Positions 7,521-17,519 are shown, counted from the first letter of the stretch. The stretch: DNA of 64,000 nucleotides from UBA2040 sp002384725 (GCA_963926475.1 CAWUXE010000006.1:62001-126000); one strand, 5' to 3'. The notes: generated from the sequence alone by a model not told the origin. Translations and numbers: made by a program.

Positions 7521-9581
7521 TCAAGGGGTGAAATCCATTCGAACAACTTCAGCTTCTGTTCGGCGATTCACCTGATGAAGCATTTCAAAACGAGTTTTAT
7601 CAGTTGTTTTAAATTGATTTATATATTCCTCAGTCAAGGTAATAATTTCACCCGAAACTGGATCTTTCCAAACGCGTGGTGCATTCTCACCATCTCCACG
7701 AGGAATTAAACGTCTTGGGTTAATTCCTTTTTCTTTCACAAGGTAATCAATACAAGATTTAGCTCGTCTTTCAGATAATTCCTGATTTGAAGAGGCAGTC
7801 CCACGTGCATCCGTATGCGACATTAAGCGTAATACCATTCCTGGATATTCAATCAATAAATCATAAACGAAATTCAAGGAATCCTTTGAGTTAATCGTGT
7901 TATCAATAAGCAGAACAGCACTAGCCAATGGATAACGCACCTCAGGAAGTACAATTGGTTTTATTGGCAGCAGTCCCATTTCAATGTAAAAAGTTCGACC
8001 TTGCGTTAAACCTACTGTTGTGAATTCAGAGGGTCTAGGGTTGTTATGATACCCTTCTTTTGATGCAAAGATTTGATAAGAAGTTTCCGGCAAGATATAG
8101 CGGTCTCCATTTCCTTTTTTCTCCCAACAAACTTTTCCTAGCTTGTTCGTAAATCCATCCCATGTATCACCATTCGAGGCTTTCACTGCGATTCTAGCTC
8201 CTTCAATTTTTTCAGCTTTGTTTCCTGTTTCGGAAGCAATCACACACAAATCAAACAACTTTGGAGGCAATTCGTATTTGTAAATGTCCGGCTTGAACTC
8301 ACCGTTCTCACTTTTTCTTTCAGAAGTGAAATAACCTTGAATTTCATCCAATTCGTACAATGCAAAATCTGCAGCTTCAGAATTAATTGGATAACCCATA
8401 TTCTGTGCATTTTCCCATTTAAACTCTTCGCCTACTTTAGCAGCTCTAAAAACATCTAAGTTTCCAATTCCAGGATGGCCATCTGAAGAGAAATACAAGT
8501 CTCCATTTTTCCCAAATGTTGGAAACAACTCATCACCTGAAGTATTGATTTCAGGACCCAAATTTTTAGGAGCAGTCCATGCGTTTGTTTTACGAACGTA
8601 TTCTGTAATCCAAAGATCACGTCCACCGAAACCGCCCGACATATCCGATGCAAAAACTAATGTTTTGCCATCGTCTGATACACAAGGGTGACCAACAGAA
8701 ACGGTATCATCCGATTTTAACTCAAGTCTTGTTGGCTCTTTCCAAGCGTCACGCCCCTTTCTTTCCGACATCCAGATTTCACAACCTAAATTTTGTTTTT
8801 TGACATTCGGACAACGTGTAAAGAACATTTTTTTTGCTCCGCCGTCGAAGCAAACTGTCCCCTCATTGTCTTCTGTGTTGATTCCATCACCTTCAAGTGG
8901 TGTTGGAACACCCCAATTTCCTTTTTTGTCCATTTGCGAATACCACAGATCCATGTAGTTTTCGCAAGAACGCGGATCAATTCCTCCACCTAATCCACCA
9001 TCGCGGCCAGAAGAGAAAAACAACTTCGATTCTTTTCTATCACCAAATACAGGCGCCATATCGAAAGTGGTTCCATTGATATTTCTTTGGTTGGTTACGA
9101 CATATTTTGTTTTGTTCGCAACATAATCTTTCGCTGTTTTACATGATTGAATTCTCACATCTGCGAGAACATCATTTGGCACAAGTTTTTTGTACGCCTC
9201 CAAATTGGTAATCGCTTTTTTGAAATCGCCCATTTGCTGGAGCATTTCAGCATTGTGCAATAATATCTTTGGTTCTTCATTCTGATAATCCAACAACTTA
9301 CATCTTTCGTACCAGTCATTTGCTTCTCTAAAACGCTCTGTCATTCGGTAACATTCAGCGGTTTTAAAAGCCATGTCTCCTTTTAATAACTTCGCACGAT
9401 TTCCTTTTCTAGACAAAAGCTTATATGCTGCTTCACATTTTTCTGCTCCCTCACAGTAATTTTCGTTATTAAATACCTTCAAAGCTTCCTTGTACAGCGC
9501 AGAGTTTTTCTGGGCTGTTACACTGAAACTCAAAAAGATAAGTGAAACTAGTGTTAAGGTTTTACTTAAGTTCATAGTCAT
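7521..9581 (-). CDS. PorE-like OmpA protein (TPR, beta-propeller, OmpA C-terminal)
   Basis: A 686-residue exported protein (signal peptide about 1-24 ending VTAQ). In order: TPR-like helices (about 25-150), a PD40/WD40-type beta-propeller (about 165-435, with repeated LFFSSGRDGG, LVFASDMSGG and LYFSSDGHPG blades), a carboxypeptidase-regulatory-like domain (about 440-535) and an OmpA peptidoglycan-binding domain (about 560-686, core SHTDARGTASSNQELSERRA). This is the architecture and approximate size of PorE, a peptidoglycan-associated part of the T9SS. Similar OmpA proteins exist as paralogues, so the identity is likely rather than certain. T9SS cargo encoded at 10786 and 44564 fits. Confidence 0.85.
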   Translation of the reverse strand: MTMNLSKTLTLVSLIFLSFSVTAQKNSALYKEALKVFNNENYCEGAEKCEAAYKLLSRKGNRAKLLKGDMAFKTAECYRMTERFREANDWYERCKLLDYQNEEPKILLHNAEMLQQMGDFKKAITNLEAYKKLVPNDVLADVRIQSCKTAKDYVANKTKYVVTNQRNINGTTFDMAPVFGDRKESKLFFSSGRDGGLGGGIDPRSCENYMDLWYSQMDKKGNWGVPTPLEGDGINTEDNEGTVCFDGGAKKMFFTRCPNVKKQNLGCEIWMSERKGRDAWKEPTRLELKSDDTVSVGHPCVSDDGKTLVFASDMSGGFGGRDLWITEYVRKTNAWTAPKNLGPEINTSGDELFPTFGKNGDLYFSSDGHPGIGNLDVFRAAKVGEEFKWENAQNMGYPINSEAADFALYELDEIQGYFTSERKSENGEFKPDIYKYELPPKLFDLCVIASETGNKAEKIEGARIAVKASNGDTWDGFTNKLGKVCWEKKGNGDRYILPETSYQIFASKEGYHNNPRPSEFTTVGLTQGRTFYIEMGLLPIKPIVLPEVRYPLASAVLLIDNTINSKDSLNFVYDLLIEYPGMVLRLMSHTDARGTASSNQELSERRAKSCIDYLVKEKGINPRRLIPRGDGENAPRVWKDPVSGEIITLTEEYINQFKTTDKTRFEMLHQVNRRTEAEVVRMDFTP

Positions 9582-9739
9582 ATAGTTGAATATAATGTGT
9601 TGTCCGCTTATTTTAAACAGAACTCGAATTTAATACGAAAATTTTAATTACCTATATTTTAGTGATAAAAATAGCCCTTTTTTGCTCAGTATTGACTGAT
9701 AATTGTGTTTTATGTTAAATTATTAACAAATACCGTGCG

Positions 9740-10786
9740 CTAAGGTAATTCTTTCGTGTATGTTTCCCATTTTCTTATTATTTCAGAAAAACCTTTAGGA
9801 AGTTCTGAGTCAAAACGCATGTATTCTTTAGATACGGGATGTTCAAACCCCAATGTTTTGGCATGCAAAGCTTGACCATCAATCAATTTAAAACAATTAT
9901 CGATAAAACGAGAATATTTTGCGTTCTTCATACCTTTTAGCACTGAATCACCCCCATATTCCAAATCATGAAATAAGGTATGCCCAATGTGCTTCATATG
10001 GGAACGAATTTGATGGGTTCTCCCTGTTTCTAATTTACATTCGACAAGTGTCACCAGTCCAAAATTTCGAATAGGCTTATAGTGTGTAACTGCATGCTTG
10101 CCATAATCACCATCAGGGAAAACGGTTACAAGTTTTCGGTTTTTTAATGATCTTCCAAGGTTTCCTGTTACAGTGCCAGCCTCTTCCACATCACCCCAAA
10201 CTAACGCCCAGTATAAACGTTCTGTAGTTCTATCAAAAAACTGTTTGGCCAAATGTGTTAATGCATGTTCAGTTTTCGCGATAACCATTAAACCCGTTGT
10301 GTGTTTATCTAGGCGATGAACAAGTCCTGGACGGCCAAAAAACTCTTCCGATTTATCAGGCAAATTATTGAAATGAAACGCCAAGGCATGCACCAAAGTT
10401 CCGGTGTAATTACCGTGACCTGGGTGGACAACCATGTTGCTGGGTTTATTGACCACGGCTAAATCATCATCCTCATAAATAATTTCTATTGGAATATCTT
10501 CTGGGACTAATTCCAGATCGCGCATAGGAAATGGCAGAACAATACTGATTTCATCCAAGGGTTTTACCTTGTAGTTCTGCTTTACTTTCTTTTCGTTGAC
10601 AAGAATATTACCGTTTTTCGCGGCATTTTGAAGGCGATTACGGGTTGTATTTGGCATCCGATCCATCAAATATTTATCAATGCGTATGATGACTAATCCC
10701 GGTTCCGCTTTGAAACGAAAATGTTCGAATAATTCTTCTTCTCCTTCTTGGTCAGAATCGACCTTATCTTCTTCCTCTTCGATCAT
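9740..10786 (-). CDS. RluA-family 23S rRNA pseudouridine synthase (RluD-like)
   Basis: A 348-residue enzyme converting uridine to pseudouridine in rRNA. An acidic N-terminal extension (about 1-22) precedes an S4 RNA-binding domain (about 33-90); the catalytic motif GLVHRLDKHTTG is at about 154-165 with the catalytic Asp at 160. Later family motifs (LETGRTHQIRSHMKHIGH) are intact. The S4 domain plus core fits RluD/RluA members. The gene begins inside the stop of the T9SS cargo gene (TAATG, one-base overlap), and the order PASTA gene, then RluA-type gene recurs in Bacteroidota. Confidence 0.93.
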   Translation of the reverse strand: MIEEEEDKVDSDQEGEEELFEHFRFKAEPGLVIIRIDKYLMDRMPNTTRNRLQNAAKNGNILVNEKKVKQNYKVKPLDEISIVLPFPMRDLELVPEDIPIEIIYEDDDLAVVNKPSNMVVHPGHGNYTGTLVHALAFHFNNLPDKSEEFFGRPGLVHRLDKHTTGLMVIAKTEHALTHLAKQFFDRTTERLYWALVWGDVEEAGTVTGNLGRSLKNRKLVTVFPDGDYGKHAVTHYKPIRNFGLVTLVECKLETGRTHQIRSHMKHIGHTLFHDLEYGGDSVLKGMKNAKYSRFIDNCFKLIDGQALHAKTLGFEHPVSKEYMRFDSELPKGFSEIIRKWETYTKELP

Positions 10787-13002
10787 TAATTTTTTATCAA
10801 GCGAATCGTTTGTTCAGAACTCGCTGGTTTAACCAAATATACTCCTGGTTTCAAATGACTAACATCTGCAGTTTCTTGGTCTGTTTTTACCACCAGTTGT
10901 CCTTGCAGATTGTACACAGACATACCTTGCACCAAACCATTTTCCGCTTTCAAGGTGATTTGTGTGCTAGTTGGATTGGGATACAAAACAAACTTCGTTT
11001 CTGGAATTATGCTTTCCTCAATACCAAGTTCAGCGTTCAAACTAGTCGAGAAAATAGGACGGATCATCACTGTGCCTTCAATTGAAGAATTGGTCCAAGA
11101 ATTGCCCCCATTTAAACTGAAGAAAAGGTGTTCAGATTTATCAATGTTCTTATCTAAACCAACATTAAGTGGTTCTGCATCGAATTGTCTCCAACCGATA
11201 AAAAAATTTCCGCTTACCGGCACGCGTTTCAAGTCAAAAAAGTAATAATCAATGAATCGATTTGGACCAAAATCATATTCAACTTCTTTTGGAAAAAACA
11301 AGTTGTCTTGATAAAGCGTATCTCCTGGAACACCGCTGTTATCAGCCCATACGGTTAAAGCAAATAAGTCGCCTTCGGCATTTACGACGGTTGGTGTAAA
11401 ATGGATACTTGCACCTATTAATGAATCCGCCTCATATGCTTCAAACCCCATTGCTAAGCGTCCTTGAGCGCCAGTAAAACTATACGCCCTTTCGGCAGTT
11501 CCATCATCATAGGCATAATAATTGGCAAAGTATTGAGTAGAATAAGTCGTATCATTGACAACAGAATCCGTAAAAGGTGCCGTAGCATCAGTTATAATGT
11601 CAAATGTTTGTTTAGTGCCTGGTTTTGAAACATCAAATACGTACCCTCCAGATAAATCGTGATAAGAATAATATGTAGTTTTCGGAGCGTAGTTAATTGC
11701 ACCGCCTGAAAGATCCTGAGCGGCAAGTACAAAGTTTCCTTCTGTCACTCCATTGTACTCAATTTCAATATTACCGTTCTGGTTGTTCTCAGGTAAATTA
11801 CTTCCGTTTCGAACAACCACCTGGGCTAAATCATTCATTTTACCAATAGAATTGTTTTTAAAATGATCCCAAGGAACCGAAGTATAATCCACTAATAAAG
11901 AACCAGTTGGGTAAACAAAAGCAAAGTCTTTATAAAGTGTATCGGCTAAAAAAGAGTTATTTCGAACACGGACATAGTCAAGGTGAAAATGATCTAATCC
12001 ACCAGTTAGCGAACCGTAATTTCGGAAGCGAAATTGAAAATTCGAGTTGAAATAATCTAGATTGACGATAGGAATATGTACTCCTTTAAAGTCTGACATG
12101 GGCCCACCTGAGACGCTCCAAACTTGTGTCCATTCGTTTGATACCGGATTAAAAAGTTCTATCGCCAAAAAATCTGTTGCTTCTGGTTCCTCACCAAATC
12201 CTTGTTTTTGATACAAAAAGGACAAATAGATAGAGTCAGCTATGGTATTACTTGACAAATCGATGGGCTTTGAAGTCAATACATCTGCATAATCAGAACT
12301 ATTCGCACCAAAAGCATAGGGATATCCATATTCGTCAAGTCCATCAAATGTGGCCACACCAATCGTCCAAGGATTCACCGCGTAGCGATAATTATGATAT
12401 GCTCTAGAATCTAACCAGAGCTTCGAAGGGTCTGTTATTTGTTTGAAAAATTGTGTTGCAGAGTCTTGTTTAACAATATCATCCATTTGAAATAGTGTAT
12501 CAGGGAGATTTACAAAACCTATGGTATCGTATATGTTATATGCTGGATAAACCGGTGTAAAATTGTACGTTACAGGATAGGTGTCTAAATACCCAATTTG
12601 AATGGTATTGATTAAATCATGAACGGTATCGGTATAGGTATATGTTCCGTTAACCTCTGTAAAATATCGCGTATATGTTGGCACTAAAGAAACTGTGCTG
12701 TCGGCTGAAAGTGGGATGCCCGTTCCATCCAATAATTGAAAAAACTGAACCATACTATCCGCCTCATTAAAACCCGCAGTGTATTTTTGAAACTTATTTT
12801 TGCTAAAATCGTCAAAGAAAGGCAGTGTTAATGTGTCAGTTGTATAAATAAACGTACTGTCGAATGTACCGTTACTTTTATGAATTAAATACGCTGGTTT
12901 CTGACTTTGAAGATCGGGATTAGCAGCCAGTGGTAATTCTTTTTCTACTTGACTAAAGGCAAAGGGCACAAAGCCTAAACATAATATAAATATACTTTTC
13001 AT
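10786..13002 (-). CDS. Secreted protein with T9SS type A sorting domain
   Basis: A 738-residue exported protein: signal peptide MKSIFILCLGFVPFAFSQ, a long Asp/Tyr/Thr-rich body with beta-sandwich character, and a C-terminal domain of about 70 residues starting FVLYPNPTSTQITL and containing GMSVYNLQGQLV and LKPGVYLV, the pattern of the T9SS type A signal. It should cross the outer membrane through T9SS and be anchored or released. The central part is not recognised; no catalytic motif is apparent, so an adhesin or structural role is only inferred. It sits between the PASTA and RluA genes, spaced 13 bases and minus one base. Confidence 0.9.
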   Translation of the reverse strand: MKSIFILCLGFVPFAFSQVEKELPLAANPDLQSQKPAYLIHKSNGTFDSTFIYTTDTLTLPFFDDFSKNKFQKYTAGFNEADSMVQFFQLLDGTGIPLSADSTVSLVPTYTRYFTEVNGTYTYTDTVHDLINTIQIGYLDTYPVTYNFTPVYPAYNIYDTIGFVNLPDTLFQMDDIVKQDSATQFFKQITDPSKLWLDSRAYHNYRYAVNPWTIGVATFDGLDEYGYPYAFGANSSDYADVLTSKPIDLSSNTIADSIYLSFLYQKQGFGEEPEATDFLAIELFNPVSNEWTQVWSVSGGPMSDFKGVHIPIVNLDYFNSNFQFRFRNYGSLTGGLDHFHLDYVRVRNNSFLADTLYKDFAFVYPTGSLLVDYTSVPWDHFKNNSIGKMNDLAQVVVRNGSNLPENNQNGNIEIEYNGVTEGNFVLAAQDLSGGAINYAPKTTYYSYHDLSGGYVFDVSKPGTKQTFDIITDATAPFTDSVVNDTTYSTQYFANYYAYDDGTAERAYSFTGAQGRLAMGFEAYEADSLIGASIHFTPTVVNAEGDLFALTVWADNSGVPGDTLYQDNLFFPKEVEYDFGPNRFIDYYFFDLKRVPVSGNFFIGWRQFDAEPLNVGLDKNIDKSEHLFFSLNGGNSWTNSSIEGTVMIRPIFSTSLNAELGIEESIIPETKFVLYPNPTSTQITLKAENGLVQGMSVYNLQGQLVVKTDQETADVSHLKPGVYLVKPASSEQTIRLIKN

Positions 13003-13015
13003 TCAGAAAATCGTC

Positions 13016-13891
13016 TTATTCAGGATTTTTAGCGTCAACGCTTGGTTTTCCATCCTCGGTTTTTACAGGATCTTTTTTTGGGCTGTAATCAACAAAATCA
13101 AGTACAGCCGTTGCAGAAACAGTTCCAACAGAAGGCATCAATGCAGGAGCGCCGTCCAAATAAAACTGAGGTGATTGATAACTTATTCTCGCTCTTAATG
13201 AGTCTTCTTTCGTCAAACAATCTCCACAAACAGGAAAAAAAGAAACTCCTGGGTAAACTGATAAACGTTCTCTGGCTTCACTTATTGTTAAGCCCAATAA
13301 ATTAATAACCTTCACCGGTTCGCTTCCTTCGTATCGTCCCACGATAATTTGAATCATAGACCCAATTGATATTTTTAATCCAGGCTTAACGCTTTTTCCT
13401 TTGAATCTTTGTTGAAGCACCGCTCCACTTGATTCTGGCATGTTTTTGTACGTAACTTTATAGCGTAATCCTCTATTCTTTAAAATTATCGTTGCAAATC
13501 GTTCCGATTTATCAACCAAATTAGGCATCTCAACTAAGGAAACTCGCTTTGAAACGCATAAACGGATTGTTCTCTCGCCTTTTACAAAAACGGATGTTGT
13601 TTTAGTTGGACCTGGATCTTGACTTACGATTGTTCCTTCAGCTAATTTAGGTTTATACACCTGATCAACAATTTCAAACTTTAAATTTTGCTCTTCCAAT
13701 AGGCTAGCAATGTTGCGGACGTTCATCCCTACCATGTTAGGAACCTCCAATTTTTCACCATGTCTCGTGTAAGAATCAAGGTAATATATTGTACCACCAA
13801 TTACGAGCACATGAACCAGGGCAAGAATCGCGGCAACCTTCAGGAAATGTTTTGTTAAGAAATACCTACCCAACTTCTTTAAAAACTCCAT
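13016..13891 (-). CDS. PASTA-domain membrane protein
   Basis: A 291-residue protein with a basic N-terminus, one membrane helix (about 15-36) and three PASTA-like repeats (about 45-112, 115-185 and 188-265; for example VPNMVGMNVRNIASLLEEQ and VINLLGLTISEARERL). PASTA domains bind peptidoglycan or muropeptides; here no kinase or penicillin-binding domain is attached, the usual form in Bacteroidota. The last repeat carries two Cys (CGDCL) in a loop. It is 13 bases upstream of the T9SS cargo gene and its short N-terminus is cytoplasmic, so it is probably a periplasmic wall-binding protein. Confidence 0.88.
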   Translation of the reverse strand: MEFLKKLGRYFLTKHFLKVAAILALVHVLVIGGTIYYLDSYTRHGEKLEVPNMVGMNVRNIASLLEEQNLKFEIVDQVYKPKLAEGTIVSQDPGPTKTTSVFVKGERTIRLCVSKRVSLVEMPNLVDKSERFATIILKNRGLRYKVTYKNMPESSGAVLQQRFKGKSVKPGLKISIGSMIQIIVGRYEGSEPVKVINLLGLTISEARERLSVYPGVSFFPVCGDCLTKEDSLRARISYQSPQFYLDGAPALMPSVGTVSATAVLDFVDYSPKKDPVKTEDGKPSVDAKNPE

Positions 13892-13955
13892 TAACGTCTT
13901 ATTTTACAGTTAACAAATATAGAAAATATGTATACAGCACGAACCCTTGACTGAA

Positions 13956-14639
13956 TTAAAAGTTCGGTGTGATTTCATGCGATTTGAAGAAATCTTCTAT
14001 ATATAGAATCGCTTCATCAGCCGTATCAACAATAGCGTATAAACTCAAGTCTTTCTCATTGATGTTATTTTCAGCTTGTAACATTGTTTCTTGCACCCAA
14101 TCCATCAACCCTGACCAATAACTTTTGCCAATCAATACGACAGGACGTCGGTTTATTTTATGTGTTTGTATCAATGTTAATGCTTCAAACAACTCATCTA
14201 AAGTTCCAAATCCACCGGGAAGCACAACGAAACCTTGAGAATATTTTACAAACACGACCTTTCTGACAAAGAAATAATCAAATTCTAAATTGTGTTCTTG
14301 GTCGATATAGGGGTTGTGGTTTTGCTCGAAAGGTAAATCGATATTTAACCCAACGGAACGCCCACCACCTTGCTGAGCGCCTTTGTTTGCAGCCTCCATG
14401 ATTCCTGGACCACCACCTGTTATTGTGCCAAATCCGGCTTTACCCAATTTTTCAGCAACTTCAGTCGCTAATTTATAGTATTTGTTATCTGGTTTAGTTC
14501 TTGCTGAGCCGAAAATAGAAATACATGGACCTATTCTTGCCATTCGCTCATATCCTTCGACAAATTCGGACATAATTTTAAAAATTGCCCAACTATCGTT
14601 TGTTTTTATTTCGGTCCAGTCTTTGCGTATTGCGTTCAT
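13956..14639 (-). CDS. LOG/TIGR00730-family nucleoside monophosphate phosphoribohydrolase
   Basis: A 227-residue Rossmann-fold protein of the family once called lysine decarboxylase-like. The motifs TGGGPGIMEAANKGA (about 74-88) and PGGFGTLDE (141-149) are the signature pair; the Glu of GTLDE takes part in catalysis in relatives. Members hydrolyse N-glycosidic bonds of nucleoside 5'-monophosphates, releasing free base and ribose 5-phosphate; the bacterial physiological substrate is often not known. It lies 64 bases upstream of the PASTA gene and may head that operon. Confidence 0.9.
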   Translation of the reverse strand: MNAIRKDWTEIKTNDSWAIFKIMSEFVEGYERMARIGPCISIFGSARTKPDNKYYKLATEVAEKLGKAGFGTITGGGPGIMEAANKGAQQGGGRSVGLNIDLPFEQNHNPYIDQEHNLEFDYFFVRKVVFVKYSQGFVVLPGGFGTLDELFEALTLIQTHKINRRPVVLIGKSYWSGLMDWVQETMLQAENNINEKDLSLYAIVDTADEAILYIEDFFKSHEITPNF

Positions 14640-14749
14640 ATCATTTTATTCAATTTCAAATCCAAAAATAAGGTATTCTTTCCCTTCAATTAAGAGTAGA
14701 ACGGATAGATGTTAACAATTTTAGCGGAAGAATATTGTATTTTCGACGC

Positions 14750-15647
14750 ATGAATCGGGTCATTTTACCTTTTTTGTTAGACTATTTATTTGAGCGTTCA
14801 TAGACAGCGATCCAATTGACTTTTAAAAAGTGATTCTCTTAGCAAGTCAAGACTTATTGCGACCAGTTTATTGTTTGGAGGCGTCTGGATTGGTGGCACC
14901 GTGGCCCTTTCATCCGTCTGGTATTCTGATTTTTAAAAAACGACTTTTCACACTTTCGATGATTCTAGAGATTGGTTGCAGATGGACAAAGCTGGTCATG
15001 TATATTCCAGAGCTCATTTGAGCGAAGCGAGTTATCGTTTATTCAGCTGGACCGGACTTCCCAACAAAAAAAAGTGCATTCGTTGGGACGCTGCTTGGTT
15101 TTGGGTTTCAAACTACGCTCGAGTTATTGGACGGACGAAACGTAGATTAGGAGTTTTCATGGTCAGATATGGGCGCAAACGCTTTAGGTTCTGGCCTTTT
15201 TCTTGGCCAACATTTACTTTGGGAAGAACAAAGAATAGTGCTTAAGTTCTCGTCTCACCCGACTGAATTTGCCAAGTATCGGCCCGAAGTATTGGGTTCT
15301 TCCTACCCAGAAAGATTGCTTAAAGATTACAACGGACAAACGTATTAGCTTTCTATTTCTCCAAAAAAGTTCACGGATAAATGGCCAAACCATCTTGGGC
15401 TTGCCTGTCCTTTGGATACAGGGTAAATGAAAAACTAGTGGGTTCTTCGAACTACTTTGTGACCAACGAAAGGACGTTTCAAGCGAAAAGACAATTTTTA
15501 CTTTCACTCGATAGTGACGCACGTGAATTGCCCATCAAGAATAAATGGCTCAAAGCCGTTTTGCGACCTTTTCATTATATCAAGATTCCTTTCCCAACTT
15601 TGATTTTCGAGAATTCGAAAATCAATGGACAGCTTTTGTATTTTTAA
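14750..15647 (+). pseudogene. Decayed DUF2279 (YfiM-like) gene
   Basis: Three reading frames together rebuild most of a DUF2279 protein. Frame A from about 14832 gives VWYSDF, stop (TAA, 14934-14936), then DDSRDWLQMDKAGH and YRLFSWTG. Near 15095 the frame shifts to one reading FQTTLELLDG, stop (TAG 15148), EFSWSDMGANALGSGLFLGQ, LKDYNGQTY, stop (TAG 15346) and LS. Near 15405 it shifts again to reach SFGYRVNEK and the C-terminus IKIPFPTLIF to 15647. Both TAG codons stand where relatives usually have Trp. At least five lesions mean it is not translated whole. A possible ancestral ATG is at 14750. It is the only plus-strand gene in this stretch. Confidence 0.88.
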
Positions 15648-15673
15648 GCAAAGAGTCTATAAATTGACCCTAT

Positions 15674-17233
15674 TTAATTTACAAGCTCGACTTTGAAAGT
15701 GAAGTCAACAATGTTTCCTTCTTTTGGATCCGATTTCATTCCGTATTTTCTTCTGTCAATCGATGACCGACCAATAAAAACTGGAGCGCTATTGTTTCCA
15801 ATTTTACCAAGATATTTCATTTCGACACTTTCCGCTAAAGTTTTACCTAGCATGGTAAATTCACCTTCAGCCATATAATATTCGCCTTCTTGGACTAGTT
15901 CAGATGACTTGAAAGTCATATTGGGATATTTCGGTTGGTTGAAATATATATCTTCCATTAAAGACTCATCGCGCATACTATTGAAGGTAGTCAATTGATC
16001 AACAGGAAAATCAACACGAATTGTGTTTTTATTCCCAAAAATAAATTGACCTGAGAAACTACGAAATACACCTTTCGTTCTGCCACCAGTAGGGCCTAAT
16101 TCGAATGTAAGCTGTGAGTTTTTTGCATCAATTTTGAACTCACCTGTTATGTCTATATCGGAACCACTTGTTTCAAAAATATCAACCTCTTTCTCATCTT
16201 CATCTTTTGCCGAATCTGAAGAATTATTTATTGCGATTTTAGAAAGCTGCTCTTCTTCTGTATTGATGAGCATTGGAATACAGAAAATCCCAACAGCAAA
16301 ATAAACGGCCAATAAACTGCTGTTTTTCCGCGTGTTGATGCCCAAAAGAGCTGTAAATCCGAACCCAACCAATAATCCAAGAAAAGCATCAGCACCGCCG
16401 AAATTAGAATTTACTTTAGCCAACAAAATCAACCCGATAGGAACAACGACAAATAAAAACCAAGAAATGGCTGTCCCAACTAATTTATTCTTTTTCGCTC
16501 GTCCTAAGGTATTAACGAAAAGACTTATGGCTGCTCCGAACAACAATCCTTCGATTACTCGTCCCAATAACATATCGCTGCTATCGATTTGGCTGACCAA
16601 AGCAAAATGTCCAAATGAGGCAAATGCTATCATACCAAGGTACATATTCCAGATAGCACCAGATCTCTTGTTATAGAGCAGACTAGCGCCAAAACCGAGT
16701 AAAACGAGTGACACTCCAAGATACGAGCCTAAAAAGTGGCCAACAAAGAAGAACATACCGATGACGAAAACGAAAGTACCTCTTGAAATTCCTCGACGGT
16801 TTTTATAATCGATCTTAAAGAAATCACCGAGTACTTTTTCTTTAGCATTGGCAATTGGCTCCATGAGTGAGCCAAACAAGGGAAGTAATAAAATTTCGGG
16901 TTTGGTTAAGTTAATATCATACGGTTCATAATTGAAAATATCCTCTTTAAAAAGAAAGAAAAATGCAGAGGAAATAAGCACAAAAACCGGTGGCCAATAA
17001 AAAGCTTTGCTTTTCCAAAAGCGCGAAATGATAAAATGAAGTGTCAACATACCGCTTAATATGGCTGTAAGGAGAATTCCATTCTCCGAAGAAAGATCAG
17101 CCCCTATCATCCAAAAAACTACGATTGCAAGTGCCGACTGAAGAACTGCTAAAAGATGATACTGCTCCCTTCCATTGGTGCGCCACAATAATATGGCAAG
17201 AATTAACAATACGGTTACAAAAATATATTCCAT
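15674..17233 (-). CDS. Multi-pass membrane protein with C-terminal YceI-like domain
   Basis: A 519-residue protein in two parts. Residues 1 to about 320 hold around ten hydrophobic helices with no family I can name. After a linker rich in Glu/Asp/Ser (about 322-352), the C-terminal 165 residues look like a YceI lipocalin-like domain: GEFKIDAKNSQLTFEL at the start, then VFRSFSGQFIF, PNMTFKSSELV, MAEGEFTMLGKT and IDRRKYGMKSD. YceI proteins bind isoprenoid-type lipids and are usually short secreted proteins, so attachment to a large membrane domain is uncommon. It has no tight neighbour on its strand. Function unknown. Confidence 0.75.
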   Translation of the reverse strand: MEYIFVTVLLILAILLWRTNGREQYHLLAVLQSALAIVVFWMIGADLSSENGILLTAILSGMLTLHFIISRFWKSKAFYWPPVFVLISSAFFFLFKEDIFNYEPYDINLTKPEILLLPLFGSLMEPIANAKEKVLGDFFKIDYKNRRGISRGTFVFVIGMFFFVGHFLGSYLGVSLVLLGFGASLLYNKRSGAIWNMYLGMIAFASFGHFALVSQIDSSDMLLGRVIEGLLFGAAISLFVNTLGRAKKNKLVGTAISWFLFVVVPIGLILLAKVNSNFGGADAFLGLLVGFGFTALLGINTRKNSSLLAVYFAVGIFCIPMLINTEEEQLSKIAINNSSDSAKDEDEKEVDIFETSGSDIDITGEFKIDAKNSQLTFELGPTGGRTKGVFRSFSGQFIFGNKNTIRVDFPVDQLTTFNSMRDESLMEDIYFNQPKYPNMTFKSSELVQEGEYYMAEGEFTMLGKTLAESVEMKYLGKIGNNSAPVFIGRSSIDRRKYGMKSDPKEGNIVDFTFKVELVN

Positions 17234-17322
17234 GATATTTAATTTTTGTCAAAGATAGTAATTTTATTTACCATGGTATATTCTTTTGAAATCAGAAGTA
17301 AAAACAAGAAACAAGAAGTTCG

Positions 17323-17346
17323 AAGGCGGAAGACGGAAGGCGGAAA
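17323..17346 (+). repeat. Purine-rich imperfect direct repeat
   Basis: Two copies of GGCGGAA separated by GACGGAA, embedded in a longer purine-rich stretch. It lies in the 460-base intergenic region between the YceI-type gene and rmlB. Apart from this and the phosphatase remnant at 17520-17690, I see nothing in that region. Confidence 0.5.
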
Positions 17347-17519
17347 ACTAGCTTGAAGTCAATTTTCTTATTATTATTTCTTATTTTTAAAAGAAAAAGA
17401 TGATCCGTTTTTTGGGGTTGATTTTTACTGGCTTTTTGATGCTTGAACTTCTATCGCTCCAGCCCGAATAATTTCAGAAGTGTTTTAAAAACTGCCCATT
17501 TTTATGTGAGCAGTTGTGA

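Noticed and set aside
17410..17482. Short hydrophobic frame MIRFLGLIFTGFLMLELLSL
   Set aside because: Only about 23 codons; no promoter-like motif or terminator and no family; possible noise in an AT-rich gap.
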